Source: Musa acuminata AAA Group (taxonomy: Eukaryota; Streptophyta; Magnoliopsida; Zingiberales; Musaceae). Taken from it: DNA of 64,000 nucleotides. Of this stretch, positions 23,759 through 37,302 are shown piece by piece (position 1 is the first letter of the stretch; every line of letters starts with the position of its first letter). The position numbers and the translations under genes were made by a program. The stretch covers positions 2,991,001-3,055,000 of the forward strand of contig NC_088340.1 of the NCBI RefSeq assembly GCF_036884655.1, written 5' to 3'. A model generated the notes under the pieces. That model saw only the letters and a list, made by a program, of their open reading frames with translations. It was not told where the DNA came from and did no database searches.

Positions 23759-26700
23759 TCATATCCTGAAGGGTTGATTCCCAAATCTTGTTTCGTCTGG
23801 TTTTGAGTTGGACTTCTTCCATGCTTTAAGATTGGCAGTCTCTTGGAATAGATTTGATCCAGCGAAAGATGGTTGGCATTTCCGCAACTTCTTCCGCTTG
23901 CCTTGGTCGTATTCCTCGTCCCTAAAATAATTTGTGAAACTAAATCAGGAAAAAGAAATAAAAGAAAGAGCAGCATGAGAAGATTTCACAATAATTTATA
24001 TAAGACCATTTATGTATTAAGTTACTAACATAAAATTTTATTTATTTATTTATTACATTTCGAAGTGGCTGCTGAAGAATGCATGCAAGAGTATAAAAGG
24101 TCAAAGCCTATCTGCAACTGTTGACAGGACAAACAGTTGGGATAAATTGTGGGCATATGGATGTATCTCAAACAAAGAAGAACAGAGAGTAGACCTCTTC
24201 CAAGCAAACTGGGCATGGCAGCCGGATAGCTTATCAAGAGTGCCCTCAGCAAGTCTAGTCACATTACTCTGCAGGAATTTGTACAGTGAATATGTTTCTA
24301 TCTATCAAACCAAGAAGACTGTTTTTGACATCAGATTTACACCTAATCATTATAGCCTTGAAGAAAAAGATGAAAGACACCGGTTACAAGTTATGAAGGT
24401 ATCTTTTTTGTCATTCTTTTTGTGGTGTCAGTTGCTAATCGTCTGATTCATGAACAACAAGATCCGATTCTTAATTATTACCAACGCCGTTCTTATTCAC
24501 AAGAGGGCTATGAAATTCCAAATTTTATTAGCCAACAACAGACAAAGCAAAAGAAAACAGTGATGAAGCATGTGGATTCAAGGACATCAGCATCACGCTG
24601 AAACATTAAAGCAGCAACTTCCAAGAAAAAACAGTTAATTGTATATCACCTTAGCTTAGGTTATTTCAAGGCCGCTATTTCTGATACCACACATTTAAAA
24701 CACTCTAAACATATTAGCCATCCTGAAAGATCCTATAACAAAGACATTTAAGATTAACCAAATTTTCTTTGAGGGCTTGGTTTATGTGGAACAGTATCAT
24801 TTCTCTTTTTATGGTTATTTCAATGTTAAATGCTTTTCTATGTTCTCTCCCATTTTCAATCCATGTTGTTCCCTTTCTCCTGCTTAAACCTAAAAAAATC
24901 TCCAAGCCTGTCTCACCATGGAAACCAGAAAACTAAACGGCATGACTCATTCCATTCTGGTGTTTTTTTCGTCACTCAATTAAAGCAACCCACACGGATT
25001 AATTCTAGATATTCTTTTTCAATGAATGAAGTCACAACCTAACCATAGAACTAAATAAACAATATACTTTTACTTCTACAGCTCTTGGACAATGAAAGTA
25101 GAACTAAGTCTGTCAGTCATCATAATTGTCATCCGAATCAAGGTGAAGAACATTACCATTCATCGAGTACATAACCAATACTGGTACTTCTTGAGCTTTC
25201 CGGTCCATTTAATTCCAATTTAGGTAATTCTGTATCATCCCACCTTGGAACTGCATGCCAAAAAGAAACTTCTAATTAACAAGCCATATTATTTAGAAAG
25301 AATGAACAGTAGTTTGATGACCAAAAGAAAAACAGAACCAAACCCTGATGCAGATACCAACCAGTTGTTTCTTTCAAACCCCCCATCATCAGTTTCAAAA
25401 AATCATGCCGAGGTAGAAGTTTATCATCTGCATCAATGACTCTTGAGCTCAACACTTTCTCTGCAGTATCCAAGCAAGTTCTCGGTAACTGATTAGGGTC
25501 AAGTACTGCATTCTTAATACTGTTGAGCTCCTCTCCACCAGCAACATTAAGTGATTCACCATTCGAGTACTTCCTCCACTTCACATTTTTGGCATTATCA
25601 GCTTTGATCAATCCAGAACAGGAGTGTTCTAAATGAGAATGTTTATGTACAGAAACATTTTCTGTGGCCTCAGAAGTTGATGCACCATGACTATCTAGGA
25701 TGATATTATTATCTTTTGGTGAATTTTTTGAACTTAAATGGGGTTTTTTCCTTTTCTTGAATTTATTAATCAGACGCAGGTTTAAAGAAGAGAGAAACAG
25801 ATGATTCCGACCAAAATGGAGGCCCACTTGTGGATATTTTGCAAGCTTCTTTGGCTTCAGCCCCATTTGTTTATCTATTTTGCCTTCTCCACACGCTTCC
25901 TCCTGAAGAAAGCTGCTTGGTGTACCTAGTCCCTTTGATATATCAACCAAGATGGGCTTCCCCTGCTCAGTAATATTTTCCTTACAGGATTGCAGGTTCA
26001 ATGAGCACCTCTCATTGTGACATGTGGTCTGAACAGGGAAATAGGAAAGCGTGTTTATATTGAAGCAACAAAAAACTGGATGCTGAAAAGCACAAGAAAA
26101 ACTATTATACCGCATTTGCTTCCTTCCTAATAAATCCATTTGTATGACTAGATTGGCTCAAAAGCCTAGTTTTTCCATTTTCTTCATGTATGTAGCTTAC
26201 TTTCTTGCAAAGCACATCATTTTTCTTCAAAATTGCATTTGCAGCATCACCACTCTGAGATAGGAAAATGTAACAAAATGTCAAGCAAAGTGCAGTTGCA
26301 GTCAACCAGCATCCAACATCAAATGATTAAACATTTCTAAGGTTACCTTAGCAGCATCTCTTTCCTTGATAAGTTTGATTTCATTCTTCTGAGACTCAGG
26401 GTCAGGAGAGCCAGAGTTATTTGGCTGAGCAACAAGGACACCAGACTTGACCACTCCGTTACTGCCACCAGAACGATGACACTTTTCACTATCAGATCGA
26501 CCACTTTGAGAAATAAAAGGGGCATCATTTTCACAAGAAGCCTTCGAGATAGCTTTTTCCACCACTGAATCTTTATTCACCTCCTGCAAAATGGTTCCAA
26601 CAGGAGGTCTTATTGGGCTTTTTGAATGAATTACTGATGTCGATATTATCTGCTGTATTCCTTTTGGTAAGAAATTTCCATCTGATTGCAAAAAATAATT

Positions 26701-29700
26701 TTTTCTTATTACCTGGCTATTATTATGCAATTCTGGAACCTCACTTAGAGCATTGTTATCATTCTTTCGCAAGGTAGAAGCTGCTTGATGTAAAGGGTTA
26801 GGCGAGGAGGCGTCCACCAATCCAGAGTGAATATTAGTGGCATCAGTTCTGGTTTTGACAGAGATAGATTCAGAAGTGCTTAGTTTTCTCTCTGTTGCAC
26901 TAATCTGAGCTGCTCCATTTGAGACCAAGGATGATGATTCAGGAATCAATTTCTTTCCAATGGCACTGGCAGAAATGTTATCTTTGCAGACTGTATTAAT
27001 TGATCCCTTAGGTGTAGAGCCTCTATCACGGACATAAAATAGCATATAGGCTTTCTGCACCAAGACAATCTTTTCACTTACCTGGCGAACCTGCAGATGA
27101 GCGTCTGAAAGAATGATGAAAGGATCTCATTCACTAAAGATATAAGCACATTCAAAGTGAGCTTTCATCAAAAATTAATAAGAAAATCTGCAAAATCTAT
27201 GCTGGTTGATTTTTTTCATTCAATTGATGTTTTCTTTTATTGTTCTGTCTGGTATCCTTTCTATTTAAGTGCACTAAATATGTTTCTAATTCCTTACTGA
27301 GAAAGAAACAAATCTTTCCTGCTCTCATGTCCCCAAAACTAAACAAACAAAAGATCTTCCTTCTTGTCTTTTTCCTTCCATGTTGCTTGTTTGCTTTTCT
27401 TGTGGTATTCTACATACAATCCATGTGCACGAGAAGGTAAGGCCAACCACTATCTAAAAGTTTTTTTCCATCAGAAGGGATATTAAAAGATTCTATTTTA
27501 AATCTGTATCTACATTTTAAAATATAATCATAAGAATATATTAAATGAAAATCAAATGTTCCGAGATTATCACTCTTTAGGGAATTGCATATACATAAAG
27601 TTGAAATAACCGGAAGTGGTAAATAAACTAAACCTGGTTATCATCAAGAGAATGCCACATTCCACTGGAGGTGCGAACATAACAATAGTAATGTCCAGAG
27701 TGAGTACTCCAACCTGCATGCACCAGTACACCATAAAGGGTGTATTTTAGATCTCCCCCCTGCAAAGATCAATATTAGATGAATAATCAGATTTAAAGAT
27801 GAAACCATTTGCATATTTTAAATGAAGGGATCACTTTATAAAAAGTATATACAAACATGTTGATCGCTGACGAAAGGTTTCAGGTCAAGAGTGGGTTCAA
27901 AGGTCACTTTTTTGTCAATCTTCTGACCAGGAACATGAGAACCAAAACGCTTGAGGTGGATAGTGAGAACATATGGGGCCTTGTGAATGGTAAGTTGCTT
28001 AAGGGCCCTAACTTTTTCTTTGCAGCGTTGGCACTGGTACTGCCTCTGTCCTCCGTCTAATTGCTCCACTGCAGTGAAATGTGCAAGAGCCTTCCGCAAA
28101 GAGTCAGCCTTGACAATTTCAAGGCTCAAGTCTAAGAAGGGATCAAATTTACTGGAAGAATAGGAACATTGCATGCATTTGACCTGCAACACAGCATGCA
28201 TGACCTTGGTTACATGCATATATTTCCATAATTCAAAGAAAACGAGAAAGAAAGCAATAAGAAGTTGACTTTGTTATAAACATTAGAGAAAGAAGGTGAC
28301 ATTTAAGCAAATATGAGGAAGAAAGGGTCTAAATGAATTAACAAAATATAAAGAGTGTGTGTCGATGTATCAATTAGTTTTACACTATCAAGATCAGTTA
28401 ATTCTGGTCAAGTCTCCACTGGCTCTGTGGTTTCATTTGTGCATTTGGGAAGAAGAAACAAAATAGTTTAATGATTTGTCCAGTAAGGAGATTTTCCTAA
28501 AAGCTCAGCTTTTAGAAAAGATCAACATCAGGCTCGTGCAACAATTCATGGACCAACATCACCCCATGGTCTCAAAGCATGCTTTGTTCAATTCCTCAAG
28601 AAGTTTTCCTTAATGAACATTGATAGATGAGATTTCAATAATGTTCACAGAATGTTATCTGTCCCGGGAATTGATAGGTATTGGCTTGGAAGTCAATCCT
28701 TTGCTACCAGATTTGTTTGCTTAGACAAATTATTCCTTTAGGAAGAGGTATTTCCTTAACCCCTTATGTCCTTTGTTTGATACTCCCATAATAAGAGTCG
28801 CTATAGATTGTAAACTCATCAACATGAGATCCACAAAGTTACCTGGCTCCTGAGACGGCCGCCAAATATCTTGTGCACCAAACTTCTCTCATAAGCACTA
28901 GGGGACTCACTTGGGACTCCAGAGGGTAAACAACATTTGTGCATTGACTCGAGCAGGTTAACCATGTACTCATGTGCATCTTCCTGTCTGGAATTGCGAA
29001 AATTACGTGATATGCCTGTTTACATGGTTAAGGTTTGTCCAACCTTGGTCACCCAGGTCACAGAGGAGCAAGTTTTAACCTAATTTGAAATTTTCTTATT
29101 AGATAAAAAGTTTCAGTATTGAGATGGCATAAATGTATGCATAAAAGGATACAACGCAAGTTCTTGACAAGGTGAGAAGGTGACAATATTTTTCCACTCG
29201 ACTGTAAAGCTGTGATGACATGATTCTGAAGAGCGCACATCGCACAAAATCCAGTTGTATGGCCTGCAGACAAGAATTAGGAAATTTTTAGTATATATTT
29301 GTTTCAAAAACACTAGCAAGAAACCCGATATATACAAGATGAGAAAGAGGGAAAAGAAGAACTCACAAGAAGATTTATGCTTCCCGCTTTGTAAATAAGC
29401 AGCAAAAGGCTCAGTGTATGTCAGGCATTGGATGACCGAATTGAGAAAACAAGTGTTGCCGAGATTCGCCAGACCAGCACCCTGCAAGACAATTAATTTT
29501 AAATTACTCGCCCAATAAAATTGAAACATAAAATGTTAGATTGCTGAAAGGGTTAACAAGATAGAATATGGAAAGGAAGATTTGGGTAAGCCATTTTGAA
29601 CTTGAACTAAACTAATACCTTAAATGATCACAGCAAAAATGTCTAAGGAGGTAAAATTTGCAACCTTTTATATATAAACTTAAGCAAATAGAACCAAATC

Positions 29701-30171
29701 AGGTAATACAAAACTCATCATTGACAATTCGAATTACTCCTTCACAGAACGTGTCCAAAGTCTCAATCTCCAAAAGACTCCTCCCAGCAATACGTATATG
29801 CAGATGAAGATTATACATCGAGATTTTCCTTTTATAAAATAATGGAATCTTCAATCAAAACGCAATGGAACACGACTTACTATTCTCCGGAAGGTGATCC
29901 GAAAGCTAAGCTCAGGATCCAAACCGTGCTCGTAAAATCTACCCTCGCCCGATCGCGACGACACGGCCGCGGCTGCGCTCACCCCGGGCCTATCGGGACC
30001 CGAGCTGGGGTTTAGGGTTTCGAGGCGGAAATCCCCATCGGGGCTGGAGAAGGAAGAATACGGCTTCCGCGCGCGATGAAACTCGATCCTCCTCTGGAAC
30101 AACGCCTCAACCTGAGAAACGGAACCGGAGGCACCCTCCGGCTTATTAGCCACCGACGATCCCGCCGACAT
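23759..30171 (-). CDS. UBP23: ubiquitin carboxyl-terminal hydrolase (UBP23-type, USP/C19 family)
   Basis: Eleven coding exons on the minus strand: 30,171-29,881, 29,481-29,367, 29,263-29,153, 29,015-28,843, 28,183-27,857, 27,759-27,634, 27,090-26,347, 26,254-26,111, 26,028-25,362, 25,250-25,157 and 23,921-23,759, giving 984 residues. The cysteine box is [13 protein letters not shown] with Cys108. The histidine box is [10 protein letters not shown] (His about 362), followed by SLDDNQV. Two CxxC pairs (CMQC, CQRC) form the zinc-binding finger of the catalytic domain. A long, Ser/Asn-rich, poorly conserved region follows. The C-terminus ends [14 protein letters not shown]...GNQPFRI, typical of UBP23-like proteins. 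The protein removes ubiquitin from conjugates. The last exon is easily missed because exon 10 reads straight into TAA after DEW if its donor (ATG|GTAATG) is ignored. The N-terminal GC-rich exon and AT-rich introns fit a monocot gene. Confidence 0.92.
23922..25156 (-). other. last intron of the UBP23-like gene
   Basis: This 1.2-kb intron separates DEW from DEEYDQGK. A plus-strand 99-codon frame at 24,147-24,446 lies in it and shows no family features. Confidence 0.7.
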
Positions 30172-33100
30172 CTTGAGCTCAAGCGGGGCGGGAGCGCTTA
30201 GGCTTTTAGCCCAGGATCGTGGAAATTGGGCAATACGGTCGCGAGACGACAGACGAGAGGGATGGTTTCGGCGCCGCTTCGCCGCCGTCTCTCCTACGGC
30301 CTCTCCAATCCCTGGCGGGCCGTGGCGTTGGCGTTATAAACCCCTGGAAGGATCCAACGGTTGGGGTGGCGTTGTCAGCCGAAACAGAGATCCAGACCGT
30401 TGGTTTCCACGAAGCGCATTCGGATTCGGATTCAGGCTGTCGCCGGGTGGGGCCCGTTCCTTCAGCCACGGGAACGCTGGTGATTGGTCCACGTGGGGAT
30501 GCTTTGTTGCATGGGCTATTTTCCATATACACCCCTTTTCATTCCACTATTTTCATATGCATTTACACACATTTGCTCAACAGTCCAAACTATTTTTCAT
30601 ATGTACCCCTTACCAGACTAGTATTTGCATGTAGGATCATATTAATAAGCGTATACATCTCAATGTTACTTAGTTACGTGTATAACCTTCTTCAAATAGC
30701 AAGTATTTATTCTTATACGTCTTTAAAATTCACATCTACCGCTGATCAATTTCCTCGATCATCTCCGACCGTTCGTTGTAGACAATTCGGTGAAGACACT
30801 GAAAGATTGCGGAAATGTAAGAGAAAAGGTTAGCCACATGATGCATTAATCATGTGGAAATAATTTTGAACCGAGTAAAATGAATTAAAGTGCATAATAA
30901 ATCATATAATTTTGCATGAAGGATTGACAAGGGAGGAGGGTTTTATAAATAAAAAAACCGTAGGCGTAGAGATCATCCGATGATAGACCAAAAATAAGGG
31001 AGATCATGGTTCCTATAAATTAGCTAGTCCATGAGTCCATAAGCACAAGATTAAGAGATCTATCAAAATATGTAATAATAATAATAATATTGAGTTGGGA
31101 TGCAATAAATTAAAATATCTGAAGTTCCCAAGGGCATCGTCCAAAGAATTGACAGAGTTGATGTCACATCTCACACTTTAAAAAATATTATTATTTTATT
31201 ATTTATAATTTATAAAAAAATTATTTTGAATTCAAATATTTTATATTTACAGCGCTAAATATTTTTTAACTAAAAAAATATTCACATCTAAAAAGTATAG
31301 TCCACTCAAATCTCAAATCTATTACAAAATAACAAATTATTCTAAAAATAAATATAGTATAAAAATATATTAGCAACCATGAACCTCCTAAAAATTTAAA
31401 AAATAATCTTTAATATTTATAATATGTATATTAATAATTTAATATAATAATAATATATCAATTCATTACGAAACTCATGTATTAAAAAATAATAATAATT
31501 CTTATACAATAAACATAATCATACATGATGACATATATAGCAGTCAAATAATAAAGATGTACATCACACTATATGTACTCTCATAACAACATATGAAGAG
31601 ATATATTCTAGGGGATGAATTTTGCTTAATGGTATACGTAGAGAACTCATATCACACTTTCAATAATAAAATAGTATCTCTCATCGGTAAGTGAGAATAC
31701 ATTCATGTCAACATCAAAGAAAAAATTATCTAATTATCACATTTCATAACTGGCTAATTATCGAATTGAATCATTCTGCATACTTTCGATAAGAATATAT
31801 AGTCAGTCATTATCATTCATTTATATTCATCAATTCATTGATACATGCATTCAAAAAATAATATGATAAAATATTATGATAAATCATACTTGATGTATGA
31901 CTTGTTATACTATGTCCATTAGTAGCTCCACACCGATAGGCTTAACTTCTTTCATATATTACATTTTCAATATAGATCGTAACCACATATACTACATGTC
32001 AACCATAATATCAATATCATTAATTTAATATAACAAATTTAATAATCATTTTCAAATGATATATTTATAAAAATCTTTTAAATTCATCAAATCAAGATAT
32101 TATATATTAACCTCTTAATAGTCCTTAATCAACTAGCATCATAATTAGGATAGCTTAATTGACTTGAATCGAACTCAATTCAATTAGAACTTAATAAAAT
32201 CAATATTAAATCATTATATAACTGATATGGAATCACATAAGACTAGTTGAATTTAGATTTAATTGATCTTAATTAGGCCAAGTAGGCTTGAATCGGTTAA
32301 GTTGGTTTAGAATCATCCTATACTAACTCGAGGCAATCAAACCTATTTAATTCAGTCAACTAACGAGTTCAAACTAATAAAGAGAAAGGAATTTGGACTA
32401 TATTACATAGTGCTAATTTAAACCGAATTGATCCACTCGAGCCATGGATAGGTTACATGTACTGTATATGTCTATTCCAAGTAATAAGTTGAGTTAAGAT
32501 ACAATAGACTAGATAGAGGGGCGATAGTGTATTTATCGTCAATCGTATAGTTGGGCGGGTATGTAGCTTTGCGATCTGGGTTGAGCCTCATTCACGAGTT
32601 ATGTTGAGCCATGTTACTGAACTAGGTCATACTTGGCTCATTGGTTCAGTCTTATATAGTCACATGAGTTGAATCATACCTTATCATATAGACTCGATCG
32701 TGATCGGTCACATGAGCTAAATTGTATTTGGTCACATGAGTTATGCTATACCTAACCACATACTTTGTACTTAACAATATGGGTTAGTTTATACTTAGCA
32801 CATAAAGCTGAACTATACCTAACAACATTGATTGAGTTATATATAACCATATGAGTTGGGTCATGCATAACCACATGGGTTACATCATACAATGGTGGTC
32901 ACATGCTAGATTATACCTAACTATATGGGCTGATTTGGTCATGTAACTTAACTCATGTTAGATCTCAGTTTGACCCATCTTATTAAATTAGATTTTAATA
33001 TTTTTAATTTTTTTAATAAATATTATAAAATAATAATTAATTTCGAGTCAAATTTTTATAAATTAACTAATTTCCATTCATGATTCCAAATATAAATCTA

Positions 33101-33954
33101 ATTAAATTATAAAAATTAATTTCTTGAAACATAAATATGTCTAACTAAATGAATTAGTATTATTGTTAAATTAATTAATAATTTGATAGAATTTCTAACA
33201 TATCCATATGATCAAGAAAATTAATTTTAATATTTTTCAATCATCTTACATAAATAAAAATGGTTAATAATTTAAATAAAATAATATATCATCTATGATA
33301 ATTTGATTTATATTAAGAAAAAAATCATTAAGTTAATGTATCATATTGATAATGAGATAATCGACTAGTAGCACGAAGCATAACTATTAATAAAATATGA
33401 AAATGGGTCGATTTATTTTCTCTCTAGCTCGTAAAACTTTTGTCATTCTACCGAGTAAATGAGTAATTTTGTTGTTGTTTAGATGGTCTACTTTGGATTT
33501 ATCGAGTTAATGAATCACTTGATTATTGTGTTTTACTATTTATTTGTACTCGAGTATTTTAGACAATCTAATAATAAAAATCGTTTGAATTGGTTTACAA
33601 CAATTAACTATATGTTAAATATTTTAAAAATAATAATTTAAAATTATCAAGTTAATGAGTTAGTTATTTCATCAAATCGAATCATATGATGAATAGTATT
33701 AGAGATCATAAAGTATTTAACACATTAGGGGCTTAGATAAAAAAGAAAAAACCACCACCAAGCTTTTATCGTATGTGTATCAAACTAAATTTTAATTTTA
33801 GATTATATTGGTTCTTGATGATGGCAACAAGTACATGAACAAAGAAAGACAAAAGGGTTTCTAATAGGACGAGAGATGGAGGATGATGTAAATAAATAAA
33901 TAAAATATACATTTTAATTTAATTATGAATCTGATTATTCACAATTAGTGTGAC
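30172..33954. other. UBP upstream region and AT-rich spacer
   Basis: 30,172-30,520 is GC-rich and probably the promoter of the minus-strand UBP gene. A 204-codon plus frame at 30,219-30,833 runs from this GC-rich part into AT-rich sequence and lacks any family feature, so it is not called. 30,840-33,950 is AT-rich with no coding signal. Confidence 0.4.
32610..32950. repeat. degenerate short tandem array
   Basis: Variants of 'cacatgagttgaatcatacct' recur every 25-45 bases, for example at about 32,661, 32,701, 32,723, 32,754, 32,845 and 32,871. The period is irregular. It may be an old satellite or transposon remnant. Confidence 0.4.
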
Positions 33955-33982
33955 ATCAAATCAAATCAAATCAAATCAAATC
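33955..33982. repeat. (ATCAA)n microsatellite
   Basis: Five and a half units of ATCAA in AT-rich spacer. Confidence 0.85.
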
Positions 33983-34020
33983 GATCGTCAATGCAAGGAG
34001 GCCTTGTGTAATGCAAGGGT

Positions 34021-34272
34021 CAGTCCGAGACGACTTGGCCGTCGTTACATGTGATCATCTACCGAGCCGAGACGACTCGGTCGCATTCCGAGTCTACCAC
34101 GGTCAAGTGTTGCAGTCCGAGACGGCTCGACTGACGTTACATGTGACGTCAAAACAGATCCACACGTGCATCGCCACCGTAAGGATCGAGCCGAGATGAC
34201 TCGGTCGCATTCCGAGTCCACCACGGTCAAGTGTGGCAGTTCGAGACGACTCGGTCGTCGTAGCGGAGTTAC
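34021..34272. repeat. GC-rich imperfect tandem repeat (units about 91 and 125 bp)
   Basis: Copies begin with 'cagtccgagacg' or 'cagttcgagacg' at 34,021, 34,112 and 34,237. Copies 1 and 2 share 'gttacatgtga' and 'actcggtcgcattccgagtc' followed by 'accacggtcaagtgt'. Copy 2 has an insertion with the full palindrome TGACGTCA at 34,144-34,151. The block is a GC island within AT-rich spacer. Near-palindromes (ccgag...ctcgg) could form stems. Function unknown. Confidence 0.6.
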
Positions 34273-34455
34273 ATGGAAGCAGCAACATAACGACTCAAAA
34301 CCTATCAGAAACAAAAACGCTTTCCAGCTCTGGGTGGAGTGGCGTGCACGGCGGTGATGACAACGGCCTTTACACCACCGCGCAATAAGCAACGGTGATG
34401 GTGGTGGGGCGAATCCATTATACACGCCACAGCTCCCAAAGTGCTACTCTCATGC

Positions 34456-34497
34456 CTTCTTCTTCTTCTTCTTCTTCTTCTTCTTCTTCTTCTTCTT
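34456..34497. repeat. (CTT)14 microsatellite
   Basis: Fourteen CTT units. The minus-strand frame over it gives an arginine run and is an artefact. Confidence 0.9.
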
Positions 34498-36620
34498 GGT
34501 ATAAAAAGAGAAAGAAAAAACATTCCAGTGACTAAAGACATGATGGATGGCCTCATGGAGCAATCCCACATTTCATCCTCTAAGCATGTCGATGTTATTT
34601 TACTGTACACGATGAAGGTTTTGTGGATTATTTGCTGTGTAAAAGTGGCCATTGAAACTGTGATCAAGGAGCCAAGGAACACACAGCTTGATACATAACT
34701 ATGCATTTGTTAGCACTATCCTTTTTCTATATCATCTCTTCTATTTTTTTTAAATAATATCTTTATTTTTTTAGGTATATAATTGATTTGATTAAAGTTA
34801 GAAGTTTATTTGGATCATTTAGAGTATTTTTGAACAGCTTTTATAATTTTTTTATTGTAATGATTATAACATCATAATAAGATAATGTTTTTTTTATTTT
34901 TATTCTAAAAATATTATTCATAAATTATTGTAAATATATATATTTGAATGATAGTATAATATATCACATGATTTTATTTGGCTTATTTATAGTAATTTTT
35001 TAATTTTTATAATATTTTTAAGTAGATTCTACAGTGTTTCTATTGTGATGATTAAAACACTATATTAGATGAAAAATAATATAAATATTTTTAAATTAGA
35101 AATACTATTTGAGGAAAAAAAAATAAAATAGAGATATCGATTGAGAAATATTAAAAAATACAAGTATTTTCTAAAAAAATACCCACATTTTTATACAGTC
35201 CAACTGGCCATCGGGTTTACTCCGATGAGTAGAAATTATATTTATGTATTTAACTGGATAATTTTTAAAATATTTTTTCAAGATGAACACTAAACTTTAC
35301 GATTTGTAGTGTTCAATCGAAATTCCCAGTTAACGCAAGTCATCAGCCCTATGTTTCACACTAATTTCCATCAAAATAGATGGACTAGTAAGTTGACCTC
35401 TCTCTCTCTTTCTCTTTTTGACCTTGACTTGCGAACAGAGAACGAGGCAGCTTCAGATTAGTCTAATCGATGAACATGTTCCATCAACTCCCATAGTGGA
35501 AGTCCCTTTTGCCTACTCTGCAGGGAAGTTTGGAAGCTTCTCTCTCGTCCTGCAATTCCTGTCGTATCACCCTCACCTCACTCATGTTTCCTCGTCATCT
35601 CTCCGAATGGAAGACAGCATAGCCAAACTCATCACCTGAGTTGCCACCAGCCATGGCAGGGCACCATTCTGTGCTTGATTAAGCCTGTAACATAAGCTGT
35701 GGACCTGCAACACCTATTATTATTTCCAAAGCAGTACACACTTACTTGCCTTTTCTTGCTGCCAAAATTAATGGACTCATCACTGGGTGGTCTTCTGCCA
35801 TTAGAACAGATCCACTCACAGACAGACAGAAGGACTTCGTTTACCCTTCCTCCTCCTCCATCAGATCTGAACGAAACATGGCACTGCAACTTACTGACTG
35901 GTCTGTCTGCACTATCTCGATAATAAAAGATTTTACTGTTCTGATATTAATGCAATGTTTCTATATTTAAAGGACATTAATTGGATGATGATTTTTTTTT
36001 CTTATTTATCCTTTTAATCATGTTATCTATAATATGAACAAAAATTTATGTCAATATTAAAATAAAATAAATTGGATCTAACAATATGATGATGTATACC
36101 TTTCTTATTGTTCAAAAGAATAAACCTTATCTGATCTACAAATGCTTAATCTTCGGATCTGAAATATCAATCTGTAAGGATGCAATGAGAACTAGATAGG
36201 GGAAGGGAGATTAACAGAAAAACCTTAATCTCTCAAATGCTGAGATGCTACTCAAATATCAATCTATTTATAGACAAGAGCAGAGGGTCTATGATAAAAT
36301 ATTAAGAAAGTTCCTCCGGTTATCTTCTGTAGAATCATACTTTAATATGGACTTCTTTTCTATTAATCAATACCCATAATCAGAATTCGATTATATCTAT
36401 AATATATTTTATTTAATTAGATAGTATCATATAATCTAACAAATCTACGGAGTTATTATATGTAATACGAACTTCTATATGAATTTTAACGGTGGTGGTG
36501 TGTGTTAAGGATTATAATATATATTATTTTCATATAATTGGAGATAAGAAAAGGAGGAGGATGTATTGTTCGTCATGCTTTGAGATTCGTGTGAGGTTTT
36601 GATTGATAGCTTTATGATGG
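34498..36620. other. AT-rich spacer
   Basis: Low-complexity AT blocks (34,740-35,200 and 35,980-36,540) flank a mixed segment at 35,400-35,930. No supported gene. Confidence 0.35.
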
Positions 36621-37302
36621 TCGCGGAGACCATCGGTGCCGTTACAAGGCAGGGATGGAAGGAATGGAAAGAATGATCCACTCGCTCGCTCGTCGTATGC
36701 TTCCCAAAGATTCCACACGCGGAGGATTGCGATCGAAGGAAATAGGGGAGGCGAGGAGGCTCGACGACTCGGTCGCCGAGAGCACAGGGAGGCCAGGAGG
36801 GCTTCACTACGCGGCCGCCGAACGGGGGCTGACTTACTACATGCCCAGCCCGGCCGCCGCACTCCCCCCCTCTTTTGATTTTTAATTCCTCGCCCGGATG
36901 AATACATTATTGCCGGGGAAGGAAAGAGGGGGACGGACAAGGACAGCAATACAAGGAGTCGTCGTCGTGCTTCCGAATCCGTCCGCGCTCTTGCAAGCTT
37001 TCCAGTTCCGAGATACCGCAGAATCCATCACCCGGCTCCCAAATCGCAAGTTCCTTCAAAATCTAATATTGTCTTCGTTTCCTCATCCCTTTCGCATTCC
37101 ATGTTTCCTCCCCTGCTCCTGAATTTTTGCGTTGTCCTTATGATCCTTCTGATTGTTTAACTTCTTTGATTTTTTTCCCCCGATTTGATCTGTTACTCCC
37201 CCGCGGCCGGCGTGGTTATCGGTGACGATTTTATCTTGCTGATCAAAATTTGATCTTTTTCAGTCTGTTCCCTCCCACCTGGCATATGTGACGCTTTGAT
37301 CC
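36621..37302 (+). promoter_or_regulatory. GC-rich promoter/leader of the BTB gene, with a probable leader intron
   Basis: GC-rich sequence with overlapping short frames on both strands precedes the BTB start. 'tgatctttttcag' at 37,250-37,263 is a good 3' splice site, so the last leader exon probably starts at about 37,264. That segment contains ATGTGA at 37,286-37,291. Confidence 0.4.
37286..37291 (+). promoter_or_regulatory. minimal uORF (AUG directly followed by UGA)
   Basis: ATG at 37,286-37,288 is followed at once by TGA. The main ATG is 11 bases after the uORF end. The short spacing would make reinitiation at the main start inefficient if the first AUG is used. Confidence 0.4.

Noticed and set aside
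23575..23976. 133-codon minus-strand frame with Tyr-Ile repeats
   Set aside because: It is the UBP last exon in another phase plus the TA microsatellite.
25153..25157. Apparent stop of the UBP gene after DEW
   Set aside because: A GT donor at the same place joins in phase to a conserved C-terminal exon at 23,921.
30219..30833. 204-codon plus-strand frame upstream of the UBP gene
   Set aside because: Crosses a sharp composition change and has no domain; more likely promoter sequence.
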